A DNA stretch of 59,508 bases from positions 365,964-425,471 of the forward strand of contig ML976980.1 in NCBI GenBank assembly GCA_010015675.1, read 5' to 3'. A program made the position numbers and the translations under genes. The notes under the pieces are model-generated. The model saw nothing but the letters and a program-made list of their open reading frames with translations, was not told the origin of the DNA and made no database searches. Numbering within the stretch: the first letter of the stretch is position 1; each line of letters opens with the position of its first letter. The stretch is from Byssothecium circinans (Eukaryota; Ascomycota; Dothideomycetes; Pleosporales; Massarinaceae). Positions 33,951 through 44,801 of this stretch are shown here, in pieces.

Positions 33951-35326
33951 TTAAACCACCGCCTCCGGATTCTCCACCCTCCTCTTCGCGGTCCCAATCC
34001 CCGCGACACCCCTCTCCTGCTCCTCTCCCAACCACGGCTTCAACTGCTCCGCCAAACTCCCCTGCCTCAGAAAATAAATAACCTGCCCCCCCAAAATCAG
34101 CACAAACGCAATCGGATACATCCAATGGATCCTCAGATGAAAGACCTCGATCCCAATCGCAACGCCCCAAAAGTTGCCCGTGAGCAGGGAAATATTGAAA
34201 AACGCCGCAGACGTCAGTCTAAACAGGACGGGGGCCAGCGAGTAGAAGAGCGAGAGGATGAACGTGTAGCCCGTCAGATACCCCCCGACCTTACTACTCC
34301 ACACAGCGGTGCGGAAGGACGCGCGGTCGAATATCCCCGCTTGCGTGCCGTTGATCAACATGCCCCAGAACGCCAGCTGGCCCACGACTTCGTACAGGGG
34401 CCGCTCGCTGACGAGGTACTCTTCGAAGACGTTGGAGAGGCCGTAGAAGGTGGCGCCGAGCAGGGCGAAGAGGTCGCCTTTTACCTGGTCGGCGGCCGGG
34501 AAGGCGTTGTAGCCGGTTAGGTGGTCGGAGCCGAAGAGGATGCCCATGCCGCCGATACAGAGGAGGATGCCGAGGATTTGGAGCGTGTGGTAGCGGACTC
34601 GCAGGAAGAGGAAGGAGATTATGACTACGATTACGATGGCCCAGAAGTTTATCAGTTGCGCGGATAGGATGGTTGTCTGGAGCGGGGGTTGTGTTAGTTT
34701 TTGCGTTGGGAGGGGGGAGGAGGAGGGGACGGGACGTACGTAGCGGTAGGCTAGAACGACAAAGTAATTCCCTTCTACGTCGAAGAAAGCTAGGATGAAA
34801 AATCGCCATCCATCTTTCAATATCAGTTTGCCCCATTTCTTGATCCCGTATCTGTACAGCGTGTACGTGGTGTAGATCAGGTTGAGCAGGACGTAGTTGA
34901 AAAAGGTCTGGAAGGCCGGGATGCTGGTTCCCTCGGCGGAGAGCAGGGAGCTCAGTGTATTCGTCGAAGTGATGCAAATAGCAAGCACTAGATTTCCATA
35001 ACTTGATTAGTGACTCATTCTTCTCACTTGAACATTGTTGAGAGAGGTGATTTTTGTATGAGAGTGAGAAACTCACCTTGCCCCAACAGCATAGCAACCC
35101 AAAACTGCTTCGTCTTCACATACGCAAACCACTTCCCCTTGGACGACGCCTGCCCCTCCAACACCGGATTCGCAGTATCCGCAGATCGAGCGTCTGCGTG
35201 CCCGGTCTCAGAGCTGCTCAGGACAGATGCCTCTGCGCCTTTCGGCTGCACCGTCGTTGTATTGCCCATGGGTCCGATGTCGTCGCTTTTAGGCGTGAAG
35301 TTTTCTTGGAAGTGCGCTGGCGCCAT
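33951..35326 (-). CDS. SLC35F-type (DUF914) drug/metabolite superfamily transporter
   Basis: Exons 35326-35077, 34987-34740 and 34676-33951 give 407 residues. The introns are 89 bp (GTGAGT) and 63 bp (GTACGT...ACTAAC...CCAG). The 63-bp intron is a multiple of three with no stop, so a naive frame reads through it as a spurious Pro/Ser/Thr insert. About 65 hydrophilic N-terminal residues precede ~10 transmembrane helices (TKQFWVAMLLGQ, FQTFFNYVLLNLIYTTYTLY, GWRFFILAFFDVEGNYFVVL, NFWAIVIVVIISFLFL, LQILGILLCIGGMGILFGSD and others). The DVEGNYFVVLAY and GLSNVFEEYLV motifs are typical of SLC35F1/F2-like proteins. The substrate is not established for fungal members. Location is endomembrane or plasma membrane by family. 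Confidence 0.9.
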
Positions 35327-36019
35327 TGCTCTTGACGGACTGCCTCTTCAACAAGGACTAGCGAGAGAAAAGTAAAAGTGGGAGCTTTTCGCTAACAAAC
35401 GCGAGCGCAAAACTCCAAAAGTCGCTCACGGGGAAGTAGGTTGTATCACCCAAAACTCATAAGTTCAGCCTAGTGGTGAAGTTCGAGGGACGACAAAAGG
35501 CCATCTTATACGTCGCGCGACAAGTCTTTAACTGGCCGAGGCAAGCAGGTCGTAAAAAAGGATGCGCTTGGCATGCAGATTTCAGTCTGTCAGAGAGCTC
35601 AAGCGTGGTCGATCTCCACTTGGACCCGGTTTAGCGGCCGAAGCTTTACTCGAGACGGCTTGGGGTGAGCTGTGCAACCTTGCTCTGTGTGCTGACCATG
35701 CTAGGCGAGTCCCGGGTTTTGCTTTTGAGGTTCTTGGAGGGCGGAATGGGGAAGCGGTGATTCGGTGACGATGGTGACGGTTTTTCTTGAGGGTGGTGAG
35801 GTTGTGCCGCGTGAGGGGGAGGAGAGAAAAGAAATATGGATGCATATATAGATGTATTGGGCATGTATGCGCATCGCGCGCTTAGATCCGCTGACCTGGA
35901 TCTAGGGTTCTGGTGACAGTTTGAGATAAAGCTCGAAATGGCACTTGGTGGTGTGTGGTCTAATACGATGCTATGTTTACATGATACAGGAACGCGCGAG
36001 TTAATACGCAGGGAGATGG
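35327..36019. other. Intergenic region
   Basis: Promoter side of the transporter and 3' side of the oxidoreductase, both on the minus strand. No gene seen. Confidence 0.5.
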
Positions 36020-37397
36020 TTAGATCCCTACCTGAATCTTCATCCCGAACTGATTGAGCTTCTCGAGATACGGCTCTCCTAGTGTAGCTGGAGTAAGGAT
36101 CCCTCCACCCAACCTACCAGCTTCCGTCTCTGCCAGCCGTCCCCTCAAGATCACGCTTGCAGCAGCGGATAATGTCAGACCAGTAGTTGCGTACCCTCCA
36201 TGAGGAGAGTCCACCTTTGCAATCACCTTCTCCTTGTTCTGAGTGTCAGCGACACCAAGAGCCTTGTAGGATATGAAGTCATTCTTCATTGACTCCTTCG
36301 TGGGACCTTCGCCCTGTGCTGGAATCACAAAGCGTTTGACGAGTGGTGAAAGGATCCAACGAGTCAGGGGAAAGGCGAGCAACAAGCCAAATGTTGCCAC
36401 CCCAAACTTGACCAAGACGCCAGCCAACAACGTCTTTGCGCGCATATACTCGTTGAACCGAAATTTGGGCCCGTAGGCGAGGCTGAGCTGAGATGTCTCT
36501 TTCGCGCTTGTTTCGTAAAGTCCCCACGAGCGGTGAGCGATGCACTCATCAACGGCCCCCATCATGTACGTTGTCTGGATACCGCCCAGTTCCTCCATGT
36601 TGAGAAGACCAAATAGGCGGTAGAAGAAGCTTCCTTTGGGAGGATCCGGGATAGAAGCGGGGCGCGTGGGCGACAATGAAAAAGGATGCATCGACTTAGC
36701 CAGATGCGTCAGCGAGTAGTTGTTGAACAGAGCCAGAACAGTGTGAGCCGTTCCACCACTGACTCCACTCTTCACAGCCTGCATCGACATGACGACATTC
36801 GTGGTCGCCGCGTTGAGAGTCTTGCGGATGTGGTTGGTGACGGCATATGCTGTGAGGTCTGCTGGTACTGAGTCGAGTCCACACTCCGGGATGATGATGG
36901 CACTGTTCTTCTTTGCGATGTCGTGGTATTTCTCGATCATGTCGTAGATCCAAGGAACCTCTCCCGTGCAGTCGAGATAATGGGTGCCAGTCTCAGCGCA
37001 AGCGGCCAAGACGGGTTCGCCATACCACATGTAGGGTCCGACGGTAGTGATGATGAGCCGTGTTTTTTTGGCAAGCTTGACGAGTTCACCTTTCTTGAGC
37101 TCGCAAGTTTCGATATCTGGCACATGTTAGTCTTGATCGGAATGGAAAAGGCCAGCGTGATTGATTTCTTGGGGCTGAACCGAAGAAAATATGTTGGAGG
37201 TTATTACCCGGCAGTTTTCGGTCGGGATTGAGCTGCTTGAGCTCATCGACGACCGTCTGCAGCTTCTTCGCATTGCGGCCTGCGATGGCCCATTTGAGGT
37301 CGGTGGGCAGATGTGTCGTTACCCACTCCGCGGTGAGCTTCCCAGTGTAACCCGTCGCTCCAAGCAGGACGAGTTCATACTGTCGGTTCTGAGCCAT
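36020..37397 (-). CDS. Saccharopine dehydrogenase-like oxidoreductase (SCCPDH / trans-acting enoyl reductase type)
   Basis: Exons 37397-37208 and 37116-36020 (91-bp intron) give 428 residues, the normal length. The N-terminus has a Rossmann fold: YELVLLGATGYTGKLTAEWV and LKWAIAGRNAKKLQ. Then come RLIITTVGPYMWYGEPVLAA and THYLDCTGEVPWI, both family hallmarks, and IIIPECGLDSVPADL. A C-terminal hydrophobic segment (LVKFGVATFGLLLAFPLTRW) suggests membrane or lipid-droplet association. These proteins share the saccharopine dehydrogenase NAD(P) domain but do not make lysine; in fungi their substrates are not known. The start MAQNRQYELV directly precedes the first strand. Confidence 0.9.
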
Positions 37398-39051
37398 TGT
37401 GAAGTGATGAGAAGTGTGGAGGAAAGGCCACGTCGGACGATAGCTATCCACCGTCGCTCCTGCCCTGCAAGAGGCGATGGCGATTCCTTGGTGGCGGACC
37501 GAGGCAACAGGGGGAGCACGTTCAAATACGCGGTGCTCTGCAAAGCCCCGCACAAGGACGAAATATGCTGCAAAACTGGTTTACAACCGGCCATTCTTTC
37601 GAACTGCTATTTAGATAGGTTTCTGACAGACTCCCAGAACTCGACATCCAGAGTTGATGCATCAGAGGCCCACTAGCTATTTAAGGCTAGCCGCTCTTTC
37701 TTTTCTTGGCGTTCGGCACAAAACGCAACACAGCACTTGACCACACCCTCACCGCCGTGGGAAATCACTCCTCCACCACTCGCGCGCCCCATTTCGTTGT
37801 AAATTTCGGACGTTTAGTCTATTCATTTCTGTCTTTCCATGACAAACACTATCTATGAGAACGGGCGTGGGGACACCGAGTGTTGACTGGTCAGCTCACC
37901 AACCCTCTCCCATGCATCGTTGCTGACGCTCTGTAAGACTCACAAATTCACTTTAAGACGCTTTTGTGTGCATACAGACTGACGGACAAGACGTTGATAC
38001 GTGCGTGCGCGCGAGCGCAAAGCACCTCTGAACAGTCCTCAGTTCTGGCGCTTGCAGCCGCGCGACGTAGCCTGTGCGAGCAGAAGCCATGCGAGCAGAA
38101 GCCGTACAAAGACACGCATACCCTCGTACTCCGAGTGTGCGCTCTCTATGGAGTCCCAAATGATAGCAGATAATAGAACAATTGTGCCTTTCGGCAAGGC
38201 TCGGTTTCCCACCAGGCGGCCTCGCTTTCCCCCTCGCTCTCCTCGCTCAAAGCGTCCAAGATGTTGTGATATCAAGAGATGCCTAACCTAAGCAACTACG
38301 TTCTCCAGGCAGACTACAAGGGCTCAACCGTTGGCGTTACACCGTGGTCCTGTGCCTTTATGAGACTGGATAGCCACTGAAGACCTCGGCGATCAGCGAA
38401 ACTGACTCGCTTTTCTCGAATAGAGAGGCCTCGAATATCAACGATATCTGACTCCTGGTGGGTGTTCACTGGCGTGCCGAATGACTCCGCGGCCTGTCCC
38501 AAAGCATCACGAAGAGGACGCGGATATATATATCAGGTGGGGCACTATACGCCTCATAAGGCAGACAGGGAGCGCGGGCTGCGGGTACGAAAGTAATATG
38601 AAACATTGTTTGCATTCCCCAACAAGCTGGTGACTGCACAAGTCATATGGACTGCGTTGCAAGCAGTTTAGGTGACAGATGGACCGGACAGGATAGGATA
38701 GGCAAGCCCCAGGCACGTTCAAACGTACGAAGCAGTCGGGACTCACCAGGACGACATGTCGGCTCTTCAGGTACGTCTCACGATTCCCGTCATTTCTCGT
38801 GTTTGTTCCGCTGTTCCCTCCAGATGTCTGTGGCTCGGCTTCATCCGTCACCGCGGGCCTTTCTTCCCGTTGAGGCCTGGGAGCGCCTGCGTCGTGCAGA
38901 GTCCAGCACCGAGTTGTGGTTGGTCGCTCCTTAGCGTCCTTCTTGGCCTTGGCTATAAATGCATCCCCGCGCCGCTCTTTCACCTCCCATCTTTGACTTA
39001 TGATCGTCCACAGTCTCTCTTCTCACCACTCTCTCAGTAAATCACAACACC
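37398..39051. other. Intergenic region between divergent genes
   Basis: 1.65 kb. A short direct repeat (GCGAGCAGAAGCC, two copies) lies at 38075-38103. No supported coding sequence; several 60-160-codon frames on both strands lack motifs. Confidence 0.45.
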
Positions 39052-41140
39052 ATGGCCGAGACTTGTATAGTCTGCCTCGGCGACCTCGTCCCCCAAGACG
39101 AAGGGCCCTCCATCGCCGCCGACGCCGCCTCGCTTGCGAACGATGTTGGGGCTGATAACAAGCGTCACCTCAGCAAGCTCCACCGAGTTGTCGCGCCGCC
39201 CACCGAACCCACTCCCAAATACGATGAGCTCGTCGCGCACCTCTTGCCATGTGGCCACGACCTGCATGACGAATGCCTAAAGCCTTGGGTGGAACGCGCG
39301 AACAGCTGCCCGATATGCCGCGCCAACTTCAACATGGTTGAGCTCCGCGCCAGGCCCGGAGGTATGTAATACTTGGTCGACGCCCGCCATTCCCGTCCTG
39401 AACCGATCCTGGACTATCTGCCAGAGAGGAAACCAATAGTCATCCGGTGATTAAGGATGCCTGAAGGTACACCTCTCTTTCGAGTTGGCACTGTGGACAT
39501 CAACCTTGAGCATTCGCTGACACTCTATAGGCCTTATGATCTCCTCGTATACCGTCCAGGACAAGCAGCAGGTAGCCGACATCGACCCTTCCATGATTGT
39601 AGAGGAAGCCGACGACGAAGACATACTTGCGGAAGGTGGGAGTTACAATGCCTGCATGGTCTGCGACGAGTTTGGAGACTCTTCTCAACTCATGTATTGC
39701 CACAGCTGCGACCACCTCTGCCACGTCTTCTGTGCCGGTCTGGACCAAATGCCTGGGCACGGGGCGTGGTATTGCCAAGGATGCATCGAGAACCCCGCCC
39801 TACTGCAAGCCGCCGTCCGACGTACTTCTCCTCGAGGTCCTGCCGCTTTTACCAATGGACGAAATCGCGTTCCTGTCCGCCATCGAGCTCCGGATGAATG
39901 GGTTGGGGTCTGGCAGAGCGTGTGGAATCGACTTCACTTTGATGTCGAGTTCCCTTTCGAAGAGGATGACCAGTCGGAGACGAGGTCCGAGATTGCCAAG
40001 CGCGAGGCCGCAGAGTGGAAAGCTCGCTTTGAACTTGCTCGTCGTCTAGGCGCCGGTACCCGCTTCCGCGCCGCTGCAGACAACATACACGCAAGTCGCC
40101 TGCACAGTGATCATTCTCATTCTGTCAATAGGGCCTTTCATCGCGAGCCATCAAAAACCCCCGACCCAGAATCGCAAGAGGAACTGAGAGCATGGAACGC
40201 TTTCGAGAAAGCCCGCGAACAAGTCGCCGTGACCGAAGGCCGTCCACCCCCCAGCGATGCTGTTAGTAACACCAATCGTGGACGCAAGCGCAAGTCGGTG
40301 ACCTCGTCCCCAACCGAGCCTGAACAAGAAGAACCCCAGCCTGAGCGCAAGTTGAAGCGTCCGCGCACTCGTCTCAATGTCGACACTGGCGAATCATCCG
40401 CATCTGCAGCTCGTCGCAACACCGGTGCCCACAACACATCACCTCCGAATGGGACTACCGGCGAAAACTCTACAACCCCTGGCTTTCTGCAGTCTATTCT
40501 CCAAGAAGTCGCCGTTGATCGCTTCGCCGAACACGAGCGTGAGATAGCTGCTCCTCAGCCTAAACGTGTCATCGTCGAACGGGCATGCTCTCCGCCCAAC
40601 TCGTCCCCGGGCCTCTCCCCCGTGTACATGACTCCGCGCATGGGTATGACGACGCCGCCACCATTGAACATTAACCGTACCGACTCTCCAACATACCAAG
40701 ACCAACACTCACCGACGTATTCTCCGTACTCGCCTGCGGATGACGATTCTCGAACAGGCCAGAAGATGCTAGCGATCCGCCAACATTCCCCTGGATTGAA
40801 CAGCCCACCCCGGTCAAATGATTCCTCACCCACAAGGTCATCCTCCCTGTCATACTCAACAAAGGCAGAGCTTCAACGCATGGTCACTGCTGTGCTGAAG
40901 CCCTTTTACAGGAACAAGGAAATCAGCAAAGACACATATACCGTGATCAACCGCGACGTCTCACGATTGCTATATGAACGCGTAGGCGATGCCGGTGCAG
41001 ATGCTCTAGCGAGTCAGAGCACAAGAGAAAAGTGGCAAAAGATGGCGGGTGATGCTGTTGACAACGCTGTCAAGTCACGCAGCCCTATCGCCACCACTTC
41101 TTCACCAGCGGCCGACGACTATGCCTCTTCATCGTCGTAG
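39052..41140 (+). CDS. RING-H2 plus PHD finger protein (PHRF1-like)
   Basis: Exons 39052-39361 and 39531-41140 (169-bp intron, GTATGT...CTATAG) give 639 residues. The N-terminus MAETCIVCLGDLVPQ begins a RING-H2 finger completed by LLPCGHDLHDECLKPWVERA and SCPICRANF, after a ~45-residue insert between the first and second Cys pairs. It is followed by a C4HC3 PHD finger (CMVCDEFGDSSQLMYCHSCD, LCHVFCAGL, GAWYCQGC). The rest is disordered and Ser/Pro-rich with basic patches, and ends in a short helical domain (LQRMVTAVLKPFYRNKEISK). RING+PHD proteins of this layout act as chromatin-linked E3 ubiquitin ligases; the C-terminal helix is where PHRF1 contacts the RNA polymerase II CTD (family knowledge). 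A small extra exon inside the intron cannot be excluded. Confidence 0.85.
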
Positions 41141-41780
41141 CAACTATTCTCTATATGATTGGCGTTCTAGCGCAGCGATATGCCGATTTCCACGCGCATT
41201 TTGGTGTTCTTTCCGGGCGTTCCCACGATACCCAGCGTCTGTTTCGAGCATGGCAATTTGGAGTCCTTGGCATTGGATGGAGTGGGATGGAACGGAACGG
41301 AACGGAACGGATATGATACCATGGGCTTTCCGTGCACTTGTGCATATAGTGTTTTTAGGTAGCATAGTGGCTGTCATTGTCCTGGCTAGGACTGCAGCTG
41401 CTCTTTCAATCCGAATATACGGATTATCTGTCGGGTCCCTGACTCGATCTCTCTTCACTCTTGTTCATGACGTGGATTCCCTGTATGATGGATTTTATGG
41501 CTAGATTGAAAGCCATGCTAGCAGCACTTAATCGTGATGGACGAAACCCATTCATTGCATGCTAATGTCACTTCTGCCATCGAAAACACTTTTGCTACAG
41601 GAAGAAGCACTCCACGTTGACAGCCGGCAAGCCCGAAGACCGCAGACGACTTTAGTCTATACAACCCAGTCCCCCTCGCTGCTCTTCTCCCTGCGCGGCT
41701 TTCGGCAGCTAACGTATGGGGAAGTATCTCGGCAGCCTAGTCTCGCCCTCCACCCACAATTACTAGGACAAGCGTCATGG

Positions 41781-42002
41781 ATGCCAGAGAGCAGAAGTGG
41801 CTACTACACAGAGTGTTGGGGGCATCCTCGCCAACCCGTACCACGAGAAGGATCCGCATCAGCGACCAGGCCGTCGGGAGAAGCGGAGTCCTCGAGCAAC
41901 ACCTTGCGCGATAATGGGTCTCTCCGAAACTTTGTCGTCGAGCGCAGCCTAGGAGGGAAGTACCACATCAGCCCCGTCGACCCAACGCGCACGTATACGT
42001 AG
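41781..42002 (+). CDS. Possible small protein, weakly supported
   Basis: The C-terminal part of an open frame here (NTLRDNGSLRNFVVERSLGG followed by KYHISPVDPTRTYT) looks coding in composition and lies in the 1-kb gap between the RING/PHD gene and MED22. A nearby ATG in another frame (41779, MDAREQKWLLHRVLG) also looks coding, so a short intron near 41815 may join them. No family recognised. A GGAAC pentamer array (about 41287-41310) lies upstream. Confidence 0.3.
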   Translation: MPESRSGYYTECWGHPRQPVPREGSASATRPSGEAESSSNTLRDNGSLRNFVVERSLGGKYHISPVDPTRTYT

Positions 42003-42175
42003 TATGTACGGAGCGCCTGTCAAGCCGCTCGGTTGAATCCTTCACTCTCTTCACGAGAATCCACGTATCGGCACGCTATCCAACTCTCAAATCCAAACAT
42101 ACGGCCCCTGCATAGCGGCCTCCGCGTACTCCAAGGACCCGTACGTCGTATGTATGCAGTTCGTCAACTCCAACC

Positions 42176-42776
42176 TCACGACTCCACGGCCTCCCCCTCC
42201 GCTGTCTTCGGTGGCTGCCGCGCCAGCTTCTCGATCAAGGACGCGAGTTCCAGCGCCTTCGCCGTATCGAGTGCTTCGTCCGCGGGGTCGGCGAGCGTGT
42301 CGAGGCTGCCGAAGAGCCAGAGTTCTTGGAGGTCGCGGATCAGCATTGCCGTGTTCTGGGCGGTTGTGACCTTTTGCCTTGTTAGTACACATCTGTGTAT
42401 CTCTCTCTAACGAAAAGAATGGGGGGTTGGGAACGTGGATGGTTGAGGGAGGTCTGTGTATATTATGTATATTGTTGTGAAAGTGTATGCGGGAAGAGTT
42501 GCTGTGAGAGGTGGGAGGGATATGTAGACGTACAATAGCCATAGCATCCTCTTTAATCAACAGCTCTTTCTGCGCTGTGCGGCTGTAGTCGCTGTCTGGA
42601 TCTTCTTTGGCGTGCTGCATCACGGATTGGTAGCGCTGGATGAAGGAGGCTACGATTTCTTGGACGCGCTCTGTTGGGGTTCTGGTCAGTGACTCTTGTT
42701 TTCTTGTCGTATTTGTGAGTGGTGAGTGTGGAGACGTACTGCGGAGAGCGGCAGCGTTGCGCTGTTTGGGGTCCAT
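42176..42776 (-). CDS. MED22: Mediator complex subunit 22 (Srb6/Surf5)
   Basis: Exons 42776-42740, 42670-42534 and 42370-42176 (introns 69 and 163 bp) give 122 residues, the usual Med22 size. The protein starts MDPKQRNAAALRKRVQEIVA. It continues with FIQRYQSVMQHAKED, SRTAQKELLIKEDAMAIVTT and AQNTAMLIRDLQELWLFGSL, the helical bundle with the characteristic LWLFG, then LASLIEKLARQP. Med22 pairs with Med11 in the Mediator head and helps recruit RNA polymerase II and TFIIH. Chance frames over the introns mask it. The MITE at 42877 sits only ~100 bp upstream of the start codon. Confidence 0.88.
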
Positions 42777-42876
42777 GATTGTGGTTGAGTTTGGGTTTGG
42801 GGAGTGAGTGGTGAGGAAGTGTGACTGGTGTGATGCAGGGCGTCGCAGGGATAAGCTGGAGATAAGGTGGGGTTCG

Positions 42877-42991
42877 CTCTTGCGGTAACGCAAAAGTGGG
42901 AAATAAGCGCACGGACCATCTCACCAAAAAGACCTCACCGTTTGTGAGATGGTCCGTGCGCTTATTTCCCACTTTCGCGTTATCGCAAGAG
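42877..42991. mobile_element. 115-bp foldback MITE with 6-bp target duplication
   Basis: Two 48-bp arms (42877-42924 and 42944-42991) are inverted copies differing at two positions, around a 19-nt loop. The arm starts CTCTTGCG and includes AAAGTGGGAAATAAGCGCAC. The element is flanked immediately on both sides by GGTTCG (42871-42876 and 42992-42997), which looks like a target-site duplication. The two mismatches are both A/G transitions. It lies in the divergent promoter region of MED22 and the small gene at 43298. There is no coding capacity. The superfamily is unknown. Confidence 0.75.
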
Positions 42992-43064
42992 GGTTCGTGC
43001 GTTAAGCGAAGGATTTCATGCTAGGGTCAAGTGCTGAAGTCAACGGTGGTGCACGTGACATGAC

Positions 43065-43160
43065 TCCAACGCTGGCCATTGACTTCAACGCTGACCATTG
43101 ACTTCAACGCTGACCATTGAATCCAACGCTGACCATTGAATCCAACGCTGACCATTGACT
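43065..43160. repeat. 19-bp minisatellite, five units
   Basis: Five tandem units of about CCAACGCTGACCATTGAAT with an exact 19-base period (CAACGCTG at 43067, 43086, 43105, 43124, 43143). The array ends about 25 bases before a TATA box, so it forms the upstream promoter of the gene at 43298. Confidence 0.9.
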
Positions 43161-43185
43161 GCACTGTTCTATGACTGAACGCGAG

Positions 43186-43193
43186 TATATAAA
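43186..43193 (+). promoter_or_regulatory. TATA box of small gene 1
   Basis: GAGTATATAAAGGGC, 112 bases upstream of ATG 43298. It has the same form and spacing as the boxes of the next three genes. Confidence 0.7.
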
Positions 43194-43297
43194 GGGCCTC
43201 TGTAGGCCTTCAAACAAGCACCACTTCCTCAAACACTTGCACAGAAATTTCTTCATTCAAAGTCTTTCTCCAATACCATACCTCAGCTTAACGTACA

Positions 43298-43729
43298 ATG
43301 GCACCTTACGACGAGAATCACACCGGCGCCGAAAACCGCACGAAAACCGACGACAAACCTACCCGCAAAGAATATCAACAAGTTGAAGTTGGTGTACCGC
43401 TACTTATTGCAAGTTTTGAATTCGACGAAGACGGCTACTTCATCGAGGACGAACAAGAACGCGCCCTGGCACACCAAGAGAGCGCCCAAGCACTCTCCGA
43501 GCCGCTCAGAGATAAGGAAATCCCACCCAAACTTGTTCGTAATAATGAGTCAGTCGGTTTTCGCGATGGATTATTGGATATTTCCGATCGCATTCTAGAG
43601 TTAAATTCATCGGATGATGAAAATGGGGGTGGAAAGACCGATGAGCACAAAACGCAGTTGGAGGTTCCGAAGAGCGAGAAGGAAGACGACTATGAAGGAA
43701 ACAAGAGGCGGAGCCAGGAAAATAGGTGA
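43298..43729 (+). CDS. Small hydrophilic protein 1 of a four-gene cluster
   Basis: Intronless, 143 residues, start MAPYDENHTGAENRTKTDD. It is rich in Glu, Asp, Lys and Arg, has no cysteine and no signal peptide, and is predicted largely disordered. Its only hydrophobic patch, VGVPLLIASFEFDEDGYFIE, has a weak counterpart in the next gene (QFEFAKGYIIPLSEADD), which suggests paralogy. The C-terminus is highly charged (VPKSEKEDDYEGNKRRSQEN). The strong TATA box and repeat-rich promoter suggest conditional high expression (inference). No family recognised. Confidence 0.65.
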   Translation: MAPYDENHTGAENRTKTDDKPTRKEYQQVEVGVPLLIASFEFDEDGYFIEDEQERALAHQESAQALSEPLRDKEIPPKLVRNNESVGFRDGLLDISDRILELNSSDDENGGGKTDEHKTQLEVPKSEKEDDYEGNKRRSQENR

Positions 43730-44028
43730 TACGGAACGATGGAATGAAGCAGATTGTGGTGTGGGGTCACGGTATTGTGGTTATTAGATTTAGGCGTTTT
43801 GATTATACCTTGATGTTTGTAATATAAATTGTCCCCTTTGAATTTGTATTTTAGATAGTTTCCTTTGACTGGTTTCCTGTATCCATAAATATTGCTATTC
43901 CCATACACTTTTCAGTGCCATTCATAATATTTACTGTCTTGGCTAGAGCCTTTTCTTGTGACTTTAAAGTTCATCTGGATTGCTTCGTACTGAGCCATCA
44001 ATTCGAGTCATTCTCCGATCACACTCAC

Positions 44029-44095
44029 TCGTTGCTGTCACAACAGTGACCACTCAACACTATGGCTCCAGTATGAATGAGTCTCTATGAATTGG
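44029..44095 (+). promoter_or_regulatory. Conserved upstream block shared by small genes 2 and 3
   Basis: This stretch (GTCACAACAGTGACCACTCA followed by ACACTATGGCTCCAGTATGAATGAGTC) is clearly related to 45138-45194 upstream of gene 3 (CAGTACTGGCTACTCAGCGC, then TATGACTCTACTATGAATGACTC). Both contain TGACTC/GAGTCA-type half sites, like those bound by fungal bZIP factors (Gcn4/AP-1 class). Binding itself is inferred. Confidence 0.5.
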
Positions 44096-44237
44096 CGACT
44101 ATTTATACGCAGTGAAAGACTCCACGGCTTCAGTTGGGAAGATCATTGTAGTCATTTACATGTGACTCATTCATACTACGCAATTTGAGGGTGATATGAG
44201 TCCGATGTCAACAATGACTGGGCACTTTTCCTTAGGG

Positions 44238-44245
44238 TATATAAA
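44238..44245 (+). promoter_or_regulatory. TATA box of small gene 2
   Basis: GGGTATATAAAGCGC, 93 bases before ATG 44331. Confidence 0.65.
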
Positions 44246-44330
44246 GCGCTTCCCCGAGTGCTATAATAAACAACACAACCCTGCAAGGTTACAGTAAAGG
44301 TACTACAAGTTTTATTATCGACTCCAAACA

Positions 44331-44801
44331 ATGGCATCGTACGAGTACAGTCACAAAGGTTCCCCAATTACGGTCGAACAAACCGCCCCCGAAGAAACCT
44401 AGCAATTCGAATTTGCTAAAGGATACATAATCCCCCTTTCTGAAGCCGACGACCGCAAGCAACATTCAGATCCTGCTGCAGAAAATACTTCGACAATATC
44501 CAATCACCAAGATGGTACAGCGAAGCCTCACAAAGAAACCCACCCCGAAGTTCCCCAAGATATGGCCGAGAGCACTGCTGCTAAAAAAACTCGACACACC
44601 TTCGCTGGAGATTTCACTATTCGCCCGGAAGGCAACGCCATTAACATTGAGCCGCTCTGGGATCAAGTGGTCCAGGATCTTCAAAACCAAAACGGCCACA
44701 GACTTGTCCCTATCCCGGAAGAGGAATTTCTTCGTATGCGCAGTCGACGCCATCGCCTATTCAGAAAGATGAAGAGACTTCTGAGGTTTTGGAAGAAGTA
44801 G
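44331..44801 (+). pseudogene. Small hydrophilic protein 2, interrupted by a premature TAG
   Basis: From ATG 44331 (MASYEYSHKGSPITVEQTAP) the frame meets TAG at 44400-44402 after 23 codons. It then stays open in the same frame to 44801, where the last residues are strongly basic (RMRSRRHRLFRKMKRLLRFW). The stop is followed directly by QFEFAKGYIIPL, which resembles gene 1. An intron removing the stop (for example GTACGA...CCTAG) gives the wrong frame, so I read this as a nonsense allele. CAG-to-TAG would be RIP-like. The downstream piece could be translated from ATG 44562. No cysteine; function unknown. Confidence 0.55.

Noticed and set aside
42087..42893. 268-codon minus-strand ORF over MED22
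   Set aside because: The frame reads through two consensus introns. The spliced MED22 model explains the conserved segments, and the rest is intron and 5' leader.
43065..43160. CRISPR-like array
   Set aside because: The 19-bp units are directly tandem without unique spacers, and the genome is eukaryotic; it is a minisatellite.
44339..44402. Intron GTACGA...CCTAG removing the TAG in small gene 2
   Set aside because: Splicing there puts the downstream sequence into a frame that stops after about ten codons, so it cannot explain the conserved downstream frame.
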